Below, one piece after another: positions 1 to 9,032 of a stretch of 64,000 nucleotides of DNA (position 1 is its first letter; each line of letters starts with the position of its first letter). The translations under genes and the position numbers were made by a program. Source of the DNA: Maliibacterium massiliense (lineage in GTDB: Bacteria > Bacillota > Clostridia > Christensenellales > Maliibacteriaceae); contig NZ_LR026983.1 of the NCBI RefSeq assembly GCF_900604345.1, positions 62,001-126,000 of the forward strand. The letters run 5' to 3'. A model generated the notes under the pieces. That model searched no databases, was not told the origin of the DNA, and saw only the letters and a list, made by a program, of their open reading frames with translations.

Positions 1-244
1 GCTGCCAGTTCTCCGTGGAAAAGGCATACAGGCTCAACACCTCCACGCCCGCGTCCCCGCAGAAGCGGATCACCCGCCGCAGCGCCTCCACGCCCGCGCG
101 GTGCCCCGCTGAGCGGGGCATGCCGCGTTTTTGCGCCCAGCGCCCGTTGCCGTCCATAATCACGGCTACATGCCGCGGCATGCGCGCAGCATCCAGCGAT
201 GCAAGAGTAACCTCCTGCTCTTTTTTACGGGTAAACCACTTCAT
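1..244 (-). CDS. uppS: Isoprenyl transferase (undecaprenyl diphosphate synthase), 3' end beyond the window
   Basis: Only the first 81 codons are present; the gene runs off the left edge. UppS condenses isopentenyl diphosphates onto farnesyl diphosphate in cis to make the C55 lipid carrier for peptidoglycan and wall polymers, at the cytoplasmic face of the membrane. The family signature [13 protein letters not shown] lies near residue 24, with the catalytic Asp in MDGNGRW, followed by GHRAG and LYAFSTENW as expected. The ATG at 244 has GGGAG about 6 nt upstream. It is the last visible gene of the pyrH-frr-uppS block, a conserved Firmicutes order. Identification is secure. Confidence 0.95.
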   Translation of the reverse strand, partial: MKWFTRKKEQEVTLASLDAARMPRHVAVIMDGNGRWAQKRGMPRSAGHRAGVEALRRVIRFCGDAGVEVLSLYAFSTENWQ

Positions 245-282
245 ATATACTCCCAATACACGCCCCAAAGCCCACAATACAA

Positions 283-314
283 GAATTCCCAAGGAAGTAA
301 CCCTTGGGAGATTC
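283..314 (-). other. Hairpin between the small ORF and uppS
   Basis: Arms 283-294 and 302-314 can form about 12 pairs around a 7-nt loop. No T-run follows in either direction, so this looks like a processing or stabilising element, not a terminator. Role unknown. Confidence 0.35.
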
Positions 315-322
315 TCATATGG

Positions 323-529
323 CTACTGTTTCGCCGGCAAAAAGCAGGCGCATGTCAGCATCACGCCGTCCGCTGTGCGCAGCGCGCGCACAACGCGCTG
401 CTGGCCCGGGTAATCGTCGCGCGGCGGCGCGGTACGCACCACGCGCACCGCTGTCTCCCCTGCCTCCAGCAGCGCCTGGCGCGCCTGCTCCAGCGGCATG
501 TTGATCAGATCCTGCAGCGACGTGTACAT
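323..529 (-). CDS. Small conserved-type protein between frr and uppS
   Basis: A 68-residue protein whose ATG lies 5 bp after the frr stop, as expected for translational coupling inside the operon. It opens with an amphipathic helix (MYTSLQDLINMPLEQARQAL), followed by strands containing TAPPRDD and QRVVRALR and a C-terminal strand. Short proteins of this plan (acidic helix, 'aPR', 'R-VVR', short beta end) sit between frr and uppS in other Clostridia, as far as I recall; no function is established. There is no signal peptide or membrane segment. An overlapping 83-codon reading frame is a shadow. Confidence 0.7.
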   Translation of the reverse strand: MYTSLQDLINMPLEQARQALLEAGETAVRVVRTAPPRDDYPGQQRVVRALRTADGVMLTCACFLPAKQ

Positions 530-534
530 CGCCG

Positions 535-1092
535 TTAGATCTCCATAATCTCTTTCTCTTTGGCATCGGACATTCTGTCCACTTCCTTGATCATCTTGTC
601 GGTGGCCTTCTGGACAATCTCCTCTTCCTGGCGCTGGTCGTCCTCGGTGAGCAGGCCCGCTTTCTTATCCTTTTTGATGTCCTCGATCAAATCGCGGCGG
701 ATGGCGCGGATGGCCACCTTGGCTTCCTCCGCCTTTTTGCGCACGGTCTTGACCAAGTCGCGGCGGCGCTCCTCGGTCAGCTCTGGAATGACCAGGCGAA
801 TCAGTTTGCCATCGTTGGTAGGGTTGATGCCCAAATCGCTCTTTTGAATCGCCTTTTCCACCATGGGGATCGTTTTGGCGTCCCACAGCGAGACGGTGAT
901 CATGCGCGGCTCCGGCGCCGAGACGTTGCCCAGCTGGGTGACGGGGGTGGGCGTGCCGTAATAGTCCACCATCACGCGCTCGAGCAGCTGCGGATTGGCG
1001 CGGCCGGCGCGCAGGGAGGAAAATTCTTTTTTTAGCACGTTCAGGGTCTTTGTCATGCGCTCCTTGGCAGATGTTTCATAATCTGATGCCAT
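535..1092 (-). CDS. frr: Ribosome recycling factor
   Basis: 185 residues, the normal length. RRF acts with EF-G to split post-termination ribosomes. The three-helix-bundle sequence is clear: an early [15 protein letters not shown] segment, then [15 protein letters not shown] and the C-terminal [10 protein letters not shown] helix. The ATG at 1092 has AGGAGGATC upstream. The gene sits between pyrH and a small ORF plus uppS, the conserved order. A promoter-like element is visible about 35 bp upstream of the start. Confidence 0.97.
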   Translation of the reverse strand: MASDYETSAKERMTKTLNVLKKEFSSLRAGRANPQLLERVMVDYYGTPTPVTQLGNVSAPEPRMITVSLWDAKTIPMVEKAIQKSDLGINPTNDGKLIRLVIPELTEERRRDLVKTVRKKAEEAKVAIRAIRRDLIEDIKKDKKAGLLTEDDQRQEEEIVQKATDKMIKEVDRMSDAKEKEIMEI

Positions 1093-1125
1093 AACGTTGA
1101 TCCTCCTGTCCTACTTCTGGGTATT

Positions 1126-1154
1126 ATTGTACCGAATTTCCCTGCAAAAAACAA
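1126..1154 (-). promoter_or_regulatory. Possible promoter of frr
   Basis: TTGTTT (1149-1154), 17-bp spacer, TACAAT (1126-1131), read on the minus strand, about 35 bp before the frr ATG and inside the pyrH-frr gap. Confidence 0.5.
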
Positions 1155-1189
1155 TGCGAAGGCGCAAAGTTACCTGGGAGATGCGCTAT

Positions 1190-2050
<861 letters not shown>

Positions 2051-2692
2051 TTACATCTGTTTGGCGACTTCCTCGGCGAAGTTTTCCTCGCGCTTCTGCA
2101 GGCCCTCGCCCATCTCGTAGCGCACAAAGCGGCGCACGGAGATATTCTCGCCGATAGTGGCGATCTGCTCGTTGATCAGGTCCTTGACGGTTTTATCCGT
2201 ATCGCGGATGAAGGGCTGCTCCAGCAGGCAGACCTCTTTGTAGAATTTCTCGATGCGGCCTTCCACCATGCGCTCGATGATCTTCTCGGGCTTGCCCTCA
2301 TTGAGCGCCTGCACGCGCAGGATCTCGCGCTCCTTCTCAATGTGATCGGCGGAGACCTCATCGCGGCTCACATACTGCGGGTTGGCCGCGGCGATCTGCA
2401 TGGCAATATCGCGCACAAAGGCTTTGAACTGGTCGGTTTTGGCCACGAAATCCGTCTCGCAGTTGACCTCCACCAGCACGCCGATGCGGCCGCCCATGTG
2501 GATGTAGGATTCTACAATGCCCTCTGCGGCGATGCGGCCGGATTTCTTCGCAGCAGCAGCCAGGCCCTTTTCGCGCAGAATCTCAATGGCCTTCTCCATG
2601 TTGCCATCGGTCTCGGTCAGGGCGCGTTTGCAATCCATCATGCCAACGCCGGTGCGCTCGCGCAGTTCTTTGACTTGTTGTGCCGTAATCAT
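2051..2692 (-). CDS. tsf: Elongation factor Ts
   Basis: 213 residues, the short form common in Gram-positive bacteria. EF-Ts exchanges GDP for GTP on EF-Tu. The N-terminal UBA-like helix pair ([19 protein letters not shown]) and the core segment with [13 protein letters not shown], which contacts EF-Tu, are both present. It lies 92 bp after rpsB and precedes a strong terminator, so rpsB-tsf is probably one transcript. Confidence 0.97.
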   Translation of the reverse strand: MITAQQVKELRERTGVGMMDCKRALTETDGNMEKAIEILREKGLAAAAKKSGRIAAEGIVESYIHMGGRIGVLVEVNCETDFVAKTDQFKAFVRDIAMQIAAANPQYVSRDEVSADHIEKEREILRVQALNEGKPEKIIERMVEGRIEKFYKEVCLLEQPFIRDTDKTVKDLINEQIATIGENISVRRFVRYEMGEGLQKREENFAEEVAKQM

Positions 2693-2784
2693 TGGATGTA
2701 CTCCTCCTTCAAAAATAGAGCATGCTCTTGCAAAAAGGGGAAGCGCCGACCATTTTCAGCTCTTCCCCGTTTACGGGTGCGTTA

Positions 2785-3501
2785 TTATTCGGCCGTGGCT
2801 TCAGCGTCTTCCAGCTGCTCGCCCTGCTTGCCTTCCAGCACCGCATCGGCCATCTTGCCCGCCAGCAGTTTGACGGCGCGGATGGCGTCATCGTTGCCGG
2901 GGATGACGTAATCGATCTCATCGGGGTCGCAGTTGGTATCCACGATAGCCACGATGGGGATGCCTAGGATGCGGGCCTCCTGCACGGCGATATGCTCCTT
3001 GCGCGGGTCCACCACAAACAGCGCGCCGGGCAAATTCCTCATCTCGCGGATGCCGCCCAGGTTTTTCAGCAGCTTGTCGCGCTCTGCCACCAGCTTGATA
3101 ACTTCCTTTTTGGGCAGCACTTCAAAGTTGCCCTCCGCCTCCATGGCGTCGATACGGTTGAGGCGGTTGATGCGCTGGCGGATGGTTTTGAAGTTGGTCA
3201 GCGTGCCGCCCAGCCAGCGCTGGTTGACATAGAACATATTGCAGCGCTGCGCCTCTGAGGCGATGGATTCCTGCGCCTGCTTTTTGGTGCCCACGAATAG
3301 CACCGACTTGTTGGCCATCGCCACGTCGCGGATGAAGTTGTAGGCGTCCTCCACCTTGCGCACGGTCTTCTGCAGGTCAATGATGTAGATCCCGTTGCGC
3401 TCCGTGAAGATATAGGGCTTCATTTTGGGGTTCCAGCGGCGGGTCTGATGACCGAAATGGACACCGGCTTCCAGCAGTTGTTTCATCGAGATAACAGACA
3501 T
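2785..3501 (-). CDS. rpsB: 30S ribosomal protein S2
   Basis: 238 residues. S2 binds the 30S head-body junction late in assembly. Family features: [19 protein letters not shown] at the N-terminus, [21 protein letters not shown] and [14 protein letters not shown]. The ATG at 3501 has GAGGAATTTTTCC upstream. It leads the rpsB-tsf operon and has a consensus-like promoter about 110 bp upstream, leaving a leader of about 100 nt. S2 autoregulation through the leader is known in other bacteria but I see no clear structure here. Confidence 0.97.
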   Translation of the reverse strand: MSVISMKQLLEAGVHFGHQTRRWNPKMKPYIFTERNGIYIIDLQKTVRKVEDAYNFIRDVAMANKSVLFVGTKKQAQESIASEAQRCNMFYVNQRWLGGTLTNFKTIRQRINRLNRIDAMEAEGNFEVLPKKEVIKLVAERDKLLKNLGGIREMRNLPGALFVVDPRKEHIAVQEARILGIPIVAIVDTNCDPDEIDYVIPGNDDAIRAVKLLAGKMADAVLEGKQGEQLEDAEATAE

Positions 3502-3613
3502 GGAAAAATTCCTCCTCGTTAAATTCCACCTTTTGCTTCGCTTTGGCGCGGGAACCTGTCAATAACGGCAGGCACGGCCCGTCCAATCGGCAAAAGTGCG
3601 TTTTACCTGCAAT

Positions 3614-3642
3614 ATTATAGCACGCGCGCACGCGCATTGCAA
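3614..3642 (-). promoter_or_regulatory. Promoter of rpsB-tsf
   Basis: TTGCAA (3637-3642), 17-bp spacer, TATAAT (3614-3619) on the minus strand, just beyond the stop of the DUF1292 gene. Good sigma-A match. Confidence 0.8.
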
Positions 3643-3658
3643 CGAAAACTTGTGCCCT

Positions 3659-3946
3659 TTACTGCTCCGGCGCCGCGTCCTCGTCCATCAGTGCAAGGAA
3701 GGTGTCAAAGGCGCTCTGCAGCTCTTCCTCCGCCTCGATATCCACGTAGATGTCCTCCTCACCCTCGCGCTCCACGCGCAAAATCAGCACGTCGGATTCC
3801 TCGGCGTCGGGGTCCTCCTCCGCGTCCACCAGCGCCACGTAAACGTTGTCCGCGTTTTCAAAGGTCATTACATGCTCAAACGTAAGCTCGTTGCCGTCCT
3901 CGTCGATCAGCTCCACCAGATCACGGGTGTTGTTATCCTGTGCCAT
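3659..3946 (-). CDS. DUF1292 family protein (YrzB-like)
   Basis: 95 residues, very acidic, beta-rich (LVELIDEDGNELTFEHV, VYVALVDAEEDPD, DVLILRVE, IYVDIE), which is the DUF1292 pattern. No biochemical role is established. The gene is conserved next to ireB and ruvX in Firmicutes, and here lies 18 bp after ruvX. A TTG at 3955 is in frame, but the ATG at 3946 with GGAG 10 nt upstream is preferred. Confidence 0.88.
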   Translation of the reverse strand: MAQDNNTRDLVELIDEDGNELTFEHVMTFENADNVYVALVDAEEDPDAEESDVLILRVEREGEEDIYVDIEAEEELQSAFDTFLALMDEDAAPEQ

Positions 3947-3964
3947 TGCAATCAATCTCCTTTG

Positions 3965-4384
3965 TTAGTTGTCGCACCCCTGTGCGTCCAGATAATTTTG
4001 CAAGATATATACCGCGGCGATTTTATCGATCACTTTTTTGCGATCCCGCCTGCGCACGCCCCCTTCGATGAGGGTGCGTCTGGCCGATTGGGTGGTCATG
4101 CGCTCGTCCCAGTAGACGACGGGCGTCTGCCAGCGCGCGCTGCCCGCTTCAATAAACGCCCGGGTTTTTTGCGCCTGCTCCCCCAAACTGCCGTCCAGGC
4201 GCCGGGGAAGCCCCACCAGCAGGCGCGTGGCCTGGTGGGCGCGCAACAGCGCGTCGATGTGCGCAATATCCGCCTCAAGGCCCGCGCGCGTGTAGGTTTC
4301 CAGCGGCTGCGCGGTCCAGCCAAAGGGGTCGCTGACGGAAACGCCGATGCGTACGTCCCCCACATCCAGGCATAAAATGCGCAT
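3965..4384 (-). CDS. ruvX: RuvX/YqgF family RNase H-fold nuclease
   Basis: 139 residues, standard length. Members were called putative Holliday junction resolvases; the E. coli homologue is linked to 16S rRNA 5' maturation. The RNase H-like active site is visible: LDVGDVRIGVSVSD at residues 5-18, an internal DERMTTQSA with the conserved Glu, and a C-terminal DKIAAVYILQNYLD carrying the last Asp. It is the middle gene of ireB-ruvX-DUF1292, though a terminator hairpin lies between ireB and ruvX. Confidence 0.93.
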   Translation of the reverse strand: MRILCLDVGDVRIGVSVSDPFGWTAQPLETYTRAGLEADIAHIDALLRAHQATRLLVGLPRRLDGSLGEQAQKTRAFIEAGSARWQTPVVYWDERMTTQSARRTLIEGGVRRRDRKKVIDKIAAVYILQNYLDAQGCDN

Positions 4385-4444
4385 AACATCCCTCGCTTAC
4401 ACATAAAAACGCTGTTGTTTTATGTCATTTCCCCACTTAGTGAC

Positions 4445-4471
4445 GAAAAACGGCCCTAAAACAAGGACCGT
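4445..4471 (-). terminator. Terminator after ireB
   Basis: Arms 4450-4457 and 4464-4471 form eight pairs (one G-U) around TGTTTT, followed on the minus strand by TTTTT. Read-through may still supply ruvX, because no strong promoter is seen between this hairpin and ruvX. Confidence 0.7.
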
Positions 4472-4487
4472 CTATTTGCCGCCACGC

Positions 4488-4751
4488 TCAGATACGGTGC
4501 TGCTTGACGTAGAAGGCAACGAGCTCTTCAAGCAACTCATCCCGCTCCAGGCGCCGGATCATCGCCCGCGCGTTGTTGTAGCTGGTGATGTAGGTTGGAT
4601 CGCCCGAGATCAGGTAGCCGACGATCTGGTTGATGGGGTCGTACCCCTTTTCCTTCAATGAACGATAGACGCTGAGCATAATGGTCTCAGGCGTCTCATT
4701 CTGCTCTCGCGGCAGCTGAAACTGCATGGTGTCTTGGGATACTTTACTCAA
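4488..4751 (-). CDS. ireB: IreB family regulatory phosphoprotein (UPF0297)
   Basis: 87 residues, normal for the family. IreB is phosphorylated by the PASTA Ser/Thr kinase IreK in Enterococcus and modulates cell-envelope stress responses. The conserved helices [37 protein letters not shown] and RDELLEELV are present. The start appears to be TTG (MSKVSQDTM, family-typical), with a GGTGG-type ribosome site upstream. It has its own promoter and terminator here, and alaS, its usual upstream neighbour, is missing. Confidence 0.95.
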   Translation of the reverse strand: MSKVSQDTMQFQLPREQNETPETIMLSVYRSLKEKGYDPINQIVGYLISGDPTYITSYNNARAMIRRLERDELLEELVAFYVKQHRI

Positions 4752-4789
4752 GAAGCGCTCACCACCTTAATGCATTGATAATGGTTGTT

Positions 4790-4818
4790 ATTATACACCC
4801 ATGCGCGCAAAAGATCAA
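4790..4818 (-). promoter_or_regulatory. Promoter of ireB
   Basis: TTGATC (4813-4818), 17-bp spacer, TATAAT (4790-4795) on the minus strand. The TGA inside the -35 is the stop codon of the upstream permease gene. Confidence 0.75.
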
Positions 4819-5876
4819 ACTTTTTCCAGCTGCCGGCGGCGCAGGCGCTCCTGATAGACGCTGCTTGCCACGATGCGCAGCACCAGCACCAGCGGCACGG
4901 AGAGCAGCAGGCCGCCCACACCAAAGATCTGCCCGCCCGCAAGCAGGATGAGCATCACGAATACCGGGTGCATGCGCACCGCGTCCCCCACGATTTTGGG
5001 CGACAGGAACACGCCCTCCAGCTGCTGGATCAGCGTGATGACGATCAGCGCCCACAGGATCATCCGAGGCCCGCCCAGCGCCGCGGAGATCGCCACCGGC
5101 ACCGCCGCGATAAAGGGCCCGAAGTATGGGATGAGGTTGCAGAACATCACAATGATGCCCAGCAGCCACGCATAGCGCACGCCCAATATGGTCAGCGCAC
5201 CGGCTGAGAGCAGCCCCACGATCAGCGAAAGCAGCAACTGGCCGCGCACGTAGCGGTTGAGCGCCACGTGGGATTGCTGGGCCACTTGCTGCAAAAAGCT
5301 GCGCTGGCGCACGGGCGTGAGCATAAAAATCAGCCGCTTGAAGAACGCCTCGTCGCGCAAAAAATAAAACGTGATAAACGGGATGGAAAGCAGCCACGGC
5401 GCGCGCTGCAGAAACGCGCCCAGGCCGTTTCCAACGTCGTAGAGGCGCGCCTGCAGCCACGCCTGGATATCCACGCCCAATATGGTATTGCCCTCCATCA
5501 GGCGCAGGTCGATGCCGCTGTTGCCCAGGCGCTGGGTAAGGCCGGAGAGGCTCTCCTCCACAAAGGCGATCATCTGCGGGATGTTGCGGATAAACTCGTC
5601 GATCTCCCCGATGAGCTGGGGCAGCGTGACCACAAACAGCAGCACCACCGCCGCGACGAGCCCCACCCCCAATATGCAAAGCGCCGTGCTCCGCTTGACA
5701 AAGCGCTCCAGACAGCGCAGAAGCGGCATCAGAAGATACGCAAACAGCGCGGAAAAGCCAACGCACGCAAGCACGTTGACCACCGTCTGCCAGCTCCATA
5801 TGACAAGGGCAATGATCACCACCGCGGCGAGCACGCCCAGCAGGTATTTTCGGTTGTTGTGAACAAATTGCAGCAT
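4815..5876 (-). CDS. AI-2E family transporter (PerM/UPF0118 permease)
   Basis: 353 residues with about eight membrane segments: two near the N-terminus (YLLGVLAAVVIIALVIW, ACVGFSALFAYLLMP), one near residue 75, then a soluble region and a C-terminal group ending FGVGGLLLSVPLVLVL. The PYFGPFIAAVPVA and QQLEGVFLSPKIVGD motifs mark the family. Members include Na+/H+ antiporters and proposed AI-2 exporters; the substrate here is unknown. The frame opens at a TTG at 5912, but the ATG at 5876 gives the standard N-terminus; the ribosome site is weak for either. Confidence 0.88.
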   Translation of the reverse strand: MLQFVHNNRKYLLGVLAAVVIIALVIWSWQTVVNVLACVGFSALFAYLLMPLLRCLERFVKRSTALCILGVGLVAAVVLLFVVTLPQLIGEIDEFIRNIPQMIAFVEESLSGLTQRLGNSGIDLRLMEGNTILGVDIQAWLQARLYDVGNGLGAFLQRAPWLLSIPFITFYFLRDEAFFKRLIFMLTPVRQRSFLQQVAQQSHVALNRYVRGQLLLSLIVGLLSAGALTILGVRYAWLLGIIVMFCNLIPYFGPFIAAVPVAISAALGGPRMILWALIVITLIQQLEGVFLSPKIVGDAVRMHPVFVMLILLAGGQIFGVGGLLLSVPLVLVLRIVASSVYQERLRRRQLEKV

Positions 5877-5979
5877 CCAAAAGCTCTTTTCCCGCCTGCG
5901 TGTATAACGCAAAGAAAGGAAGACGGCCTGAATATAAGAACCGTTTTCCTCCCTCCGCTAAGCGCGCGTTATGCTTTGC

Positions 5980-6138
5980 TTATAACACGTTGCCGATACT
6001 GGTCTTGGCTTTGCGCATCATGCGCTTACCGGTGCGCATCATCTGATTGCGCACGCGTGCGTCTGCCATGGGGACTGCGATACCGGCGATCACGCCGATG
6101 AGGCTGCCCATCATAAACGCGGTCATTGCCTTTTTCAT
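5980..6138 (-). CDS. Small membrane-anchored protein (YtxH-like plan)
   Basis: A 52-residue ORF. ATG at 6138 with AAAGGGTGA 6 nt upstream, TAA stop at 5980. The N-terminus carries one hydrophobic helix (MTAFMMGSLIGVIAGIAVP), followed by a strongly basic tail rich in Arg, Lys and Met. That resembles short YtxH-like proteins near permease/PRC-barrel genes in Clostridia, but the match is by plan only. It is 13 bp downstream of the PRC-barrel gene. Confidence 0.65.
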   Translation of the reverse strand: MKKAMTAFMMGSLIGVIAGIAVPMADARVRNQMMRTGKRMMRKAKTSIGNVL

Positions 6139-6151
6139 GCCATCACCCTTT

Positions 6152-6652
6152 CTATTCCACGTGTTCGTTGTCTAGGATGCCCGCCAGCTCTTCGGGAAAT
6201 ACGACCAAATCCTGAGAAAACTCCATGCACCCGAAGCGTTTTGCACGCAGCCGCCCCTGTTTGGCATCCCACGCAAGGCCACGCGACACCTCCAGCGACG
6301 TCACCTTCAGCGTGCGGTCGTCCATCTGCCAGTCCCCCAGGTAGCCGATCTGCTGACCGTCGCATGCAAAGATGCGCGTTTGGGATTGGGACATGTGCAG
6401 ATGCGCCGCGCGGGTGCGCGCGTGCCGCTGCGCCTCGGGCAGGCGCGCGATCACACACTGCTCCCCCAATAGCACGATGTCTTCGCGCGCCACCCACTCG
6501 CTGCGCGCAAGGATTCCCTTGCGCACCATCAGCAGCCCGGCGAACGCGCCTTTTTTTAAATCAAAATCCATTTTTTCGATGGTGCCGGCGATCTCGCCGC
6601 GCTCTGCGCTGACCACCGGCATGCCCACAAAGTCGTTGCAGGAACGCTCCAT
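6152..6652 (-). CDS. PRC-barrel domain protein
   Basis: 166 residues, probably two PRC-type beta barrels: residues 8-65 (GMPVVSAERGEIAGTIEKM, then VAREDIVLLG) and a second from about 92 (TRIFACDGQQIGYLGDWQM). PRC-barrel proteins of Gram-positives bind RNA or associate with the cell envelope and sporulation; no specific role can be assigned. No signal peptide is present. It lies upstream of the small membrane protein and the permease on the same strand. Confidence 0.75.
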   Translation of the reverse strand: MERSCNDFVGMPVVSAERGEIAGTIEKMDFDLKKGAFAGLLMVRKGILARSEWVAREDIVLLGEQCVIARLPEAQRHARTRAAHLHMSQSQTRIFACDGQQIGYLGDWQMDDRTLKVTSLEVSRGLAWDAKQGRLRAKRFGCMEFSQDLVVFPEELAGILDNEHVE

Positions 6653-6732
6653 TTGTGCTTTTCACGCCCCCTTTATCGTTTTCTAACGCATAGTGTTTCC
6701 CGCAGCGGCAGAAAAGACGCGCACCGTACGCT

Positions 6733-6776
6733 CAAAAAACAAAAGGCGCGCGGCTTTTTATCTGCGCCGCACGCCT
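6733..6776 (-). terminator. Terminator after iscU
   Basis: Arms 6744-6754 and 6766-6776 form an 11-bp GC-rich stem, followed on the minus strand by TTTGTTTTTT. It ends the iscR-nifS-iscU transcript. Confidence 0.9.
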
Positions 6777-6782
6777 GTCTCT

Positions 6783-7160
6783 TCATTTTGCCGGGTGTTT
6801 GCTGCGGTAATCGTTGACCGCTGCCTCAATCGCCTCCTGCGCCAGCACGGAGCAGTGGATCTTCTGCGGCGGCAGGCCCTCCAGTGCCTCCACCACCGCC
6901 TCGTTGGTCACCTTGAGCGCCTCGTCGAGCGTCTTGCCCTTGATCAGCTCGGTGGCGATGCTGCTGGTGGCAATCGCCGCGCCGCAGCCAAAGGTCTGGA
7001 ACTTGACGTCGCTGATGCGGTCGCGATCGTCCACCTTGATGTACATCTTCATGATATCCCCGCATTTGGGGTTGCCCACCTGGCCCACGCCGTCCGCGTC
7101 CTCCAACACGCCGGTGTTGCGCGGATTGGCAAAATGATCCATCACCTTATCGTTGTACAT
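6783..7160 (-). CDS. iscU: Fe-S cluster assembly scaffold IscU/NifU
   Basis: 125 residues. It builds a [2Fe-2S] or [4Fe-4S] cluster from sulfur delivered by NifS and passes it to apoproteins. The three ligand Cys are at residues 33 (PKCGD, with Asp35), 59 (FGCGAA) and 103 (IHCSVLA). The frame is open upstream into nifS, but the ATG at 7160 (MYNDKVMDHF) has GGGAG about 9 nt before it and matches family starts. It follows nifS by 4 bp. Confidence 0.96.
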   Translation of the reverse strand: MYNDKVMDHFANPRNTGVLEDADGVGQVGNPKCGDIMKMYIKVDDRDRISDVKFQTFGCGAAIATSSIATELIKGKTLDEALKVTNEAVVEALEGLPPQKIHCSVLAQEAIEAAVNDYRSKHPAK

Positions 7161-7164
7161 GGCT

Positions 7165-8337
7165 TTATTCTCCCTTCTCCTGCTGGTAGAGCGGCGACAT
7201 GGCGCGCAGACGTTCCACAATGGGCGGCAGTTCCTGCAGCACGTAGTCGATGTCCGCGCGCGTGGTGTGCACACCCAGCGTCAGCCGCAGCGAGCCGTGC
7301 GCGATCTCATGCGGCAGGCCGATGGCAAGCAGCACGTGCGACGGGTCAAGCGAGCCCGAGGTGCACGCAGAGCCACTCGAGGCGCAGATGCCCTTCATAT
7401 CCAGCATCAGCAACATGGACTCGCCCTCAATGTAACGGATGCTGATGTTGACGTTGCCCGGCAGTCGCTTGACGCGGTGACCGTTTAAGCGGATATCCGC
7501 AATACGCGCTTCCAACCCGGCGATGAGGTAATCGCGCAGCTCGCTGAGCCGCGTGCGGTTCTCCGCCAAATTGTCCGTGGCAAGCGTGATGGCTTTGCCC
7601 AGCCCCACGATGCCCGGCACGTTCTCTGTGCCCGCGCGCTTGCCGCGCTCCTGCCCGCCACCGGTGATGATGGGCGCAAAGCGCGTGCCCTTGCGCACAT
7701 AAAGCGCGCCCACGCCCTTGGGCCCGTAAATTTTATGCGCGGAGAGGGATAACAGGTCCACGCCCAGCTCGTCCACGTCGATGGCGACCGCGCCCACCGC
7801 CTGCACCGCGTCGGTATGGAAATACGCGCCGTGCGCGTGGGCGATGGTGGCAAGCGTCTTGATGGGCTCGATGGTGCCGATCTCGTTGTTGGCAAGCATG
7901 ATGGAAACCAAGATGGTGTCGTCCGTCATCGCCGCTTCCAGTGCCTTGGGATCGACCAGACCCTCCCCGTCCACCGGCAGGTAGACCACGTCGTAGCCCT
8001 CTTTTTGCAGCGCGTCTGCTGTGTGCAGGATGGCGTGATGCTCAATCTGCGAGGTGATGATGCGGCCATGGTTCTTGCGGCTGGCATGTGCCACGCCGCG
8101 CAGGGCCATATTATCCGCCTCGCTGCCGCCTGCCGTAAAGAAAATTTCGCTCGGCTGCGCGCCCAGCGCTACAGCAACCTGCGCGCGCGCCTTGTCCACC
8201 AGGCCCTTGGCGTCGCGCCCCACGGCGTGTACGCTGGAGGGATTGCCGTAATGCTCGCTGAACGCCGGCAGCATCGCCGAGAGCACCTCGGGCGATACCT
8301 GCGTGGTGGCTGCGTTATCCAGATAAACCATTTTCAT
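7165..8337 (-). CDS. nifS: Cysteine desulfurase NifS
   Basis: 390 residues. This PLP enzyme takes sulfur from cysteine for Fe-S clusters. The N-terminus is MKMVYLDNAATTQ; the PLP lysine is at 202 (SAHKIYGPKG), the TEN motif at about 237, and the catalytic Cys at 325 in SSGSACTSG, i.e. the short-loop NifS/IscS group with the NifS-type 'SGSACTSGS' segment. The start ATG overlaps the iscR stop as ATGA, so the genes are translationally coupled. The upstream open frame is shadow sequence inside iscR. Confidence 0.96.
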   Translation of the reverse strand: MKMVYLDNAATTQVSPEVLSAMLPAFSEHYGNPSSVHAVGRDAKGLVDKARAQVAVALGAQPSEIFFTAGGSEADNMALRGVAHASRKNHGRIITSQIEHHAILHTADALQKEGYDVVYLPVDGEGLVDPKALEAAMTDDTILVSIMLANNEIGTIEPIKTLATIAHAHGAYFHTDAVQAVGAVAIDVDELGVDLLSLSAHKIYGPKGVGALYVRKGTRFAPIITGGGQERGKRAGTENVPGIVGLGKAITLATDNLAENRTRLSELRDYLIAGLEARIADIRLNGHRVKRLPGNVNISIRYIEGESMLLMLDMKGICASSGSACTSGSLDPSHVLLAIGLPHEIAHGSLRLTLGVHTTRADIDYVLQELPPIVERLRAMSPLYQQEKGE

Positions 8338-8783
8338 TGCTTGTCCGCTTCCTTTCTCTCTTGCATGCGGCAGTGGTCCGCCACCATGTCGGCCAGGGTC
8401 ATACTGTCCATCACCGCGTTGATGCCGTCGCGCATGCGCTCCCACACGATGCGCGTAACGCAGCCCTCCGCCTTGTCACAGCAGTCGGGCTTGGCATCCT
8501 GCATAACACACGCTGCCGGGGCGAACGGCCCCTCCATGGCGCGCAGCACGTCCCCTACGGAAATCTCTTGCGGCGCGCGGCTGAGGCTGTAGCCGCCCTG
8601 CGCGCCGCGGCTGGACGCCACCAGCGCGGCCCTGCGCAGCGGCGCCATCAGCTGCTCCAGATACGCCTCGGGGATGTCCTGCTGCTGGGCTATCGCGCAC
8701 AGCGCAAGGGGCCCTTCCCCCTCGTGCAGCGCCAGGGCGAACATGGCCTTGAGCCCGTAGCGCCCGCGCGTGGATAATCGCAT
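8334..8783 (-). CDS. iscR: Rrf2/IscR-type transcriptional regulator
   Basis: 149 residues. The winged-helix N-terminus (MRLSTRGRYGLKAMFALAL, QQQDIPEAYLEQLMAPLRRA, SRGAQGGYSLSR) is followed by a cysteine cluster, C92, C101, C102 and C108, in the region that holds the [2Fe-2S] ligands in IscR. It probably represses its own operon, iscR-nifS-iscU, when clusters are plentiful; that is inferred from position. A near-consensus promoter lies 62 bp upstream. Confidence 0.92.
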   Translation of the reverse strand: MRLSTRGRYGLKAMFALALHEGEGPLALCAIAQQQDIPEAYLEQLMAPLRRAALVASSRGAQGGYSLSRAPQEISVGDVLRAMEGPFAPAACVMQDAKPDCCDKAEGCVTRIVWERMRDGINAVMDSMTLADMVADHCRMQERKEADKQ

Positions 8784-8844
8784 ACCCTCACCTTTCTCTC
8801 ATAGAAAGCATATTTCCGATGAAAACCATCAGTTTTGCGTATTC

Positions 8845-8873
8845 ATACTAAAACGCTAAGAATAGTTTGTCAA
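8845..8873 (-). promoter_or_regulatory. Promoter of iscR-nifS-iscU
   Basis: TTGACA (8868-8873), 17-bp spacer, TAGTAT (8845-8850) on the minus strand. Confidence 0.8.
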
Positions 8874-8904
8874 GCTTTTCACGATAGATGCTGCGCAAAA
8901 TATT

Positions 8905-8941
8905 CCAAAAAATACAAGGCGGCGGATATTGTGCCGCCGCC
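8905..8941 (-). terminator. Terminator after the MATE gene
   Basis: Arms 8918-8925 and 8934-8941 (GGCGGCGG/CCGCCGCC) with an 8-nt loop, followed on the minus strand by TTGTATTTTTT. Confidence 0.8.
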
Positions 8942-9032
8942 CCCACGCCTACCCGATGGCACAGCCACCGGCTGCGGGTCAGGCCCGCGCACTGCGCGCC
9001 TCTTTTGCGTGTTTGGCCGTGCATTGTGCGCG

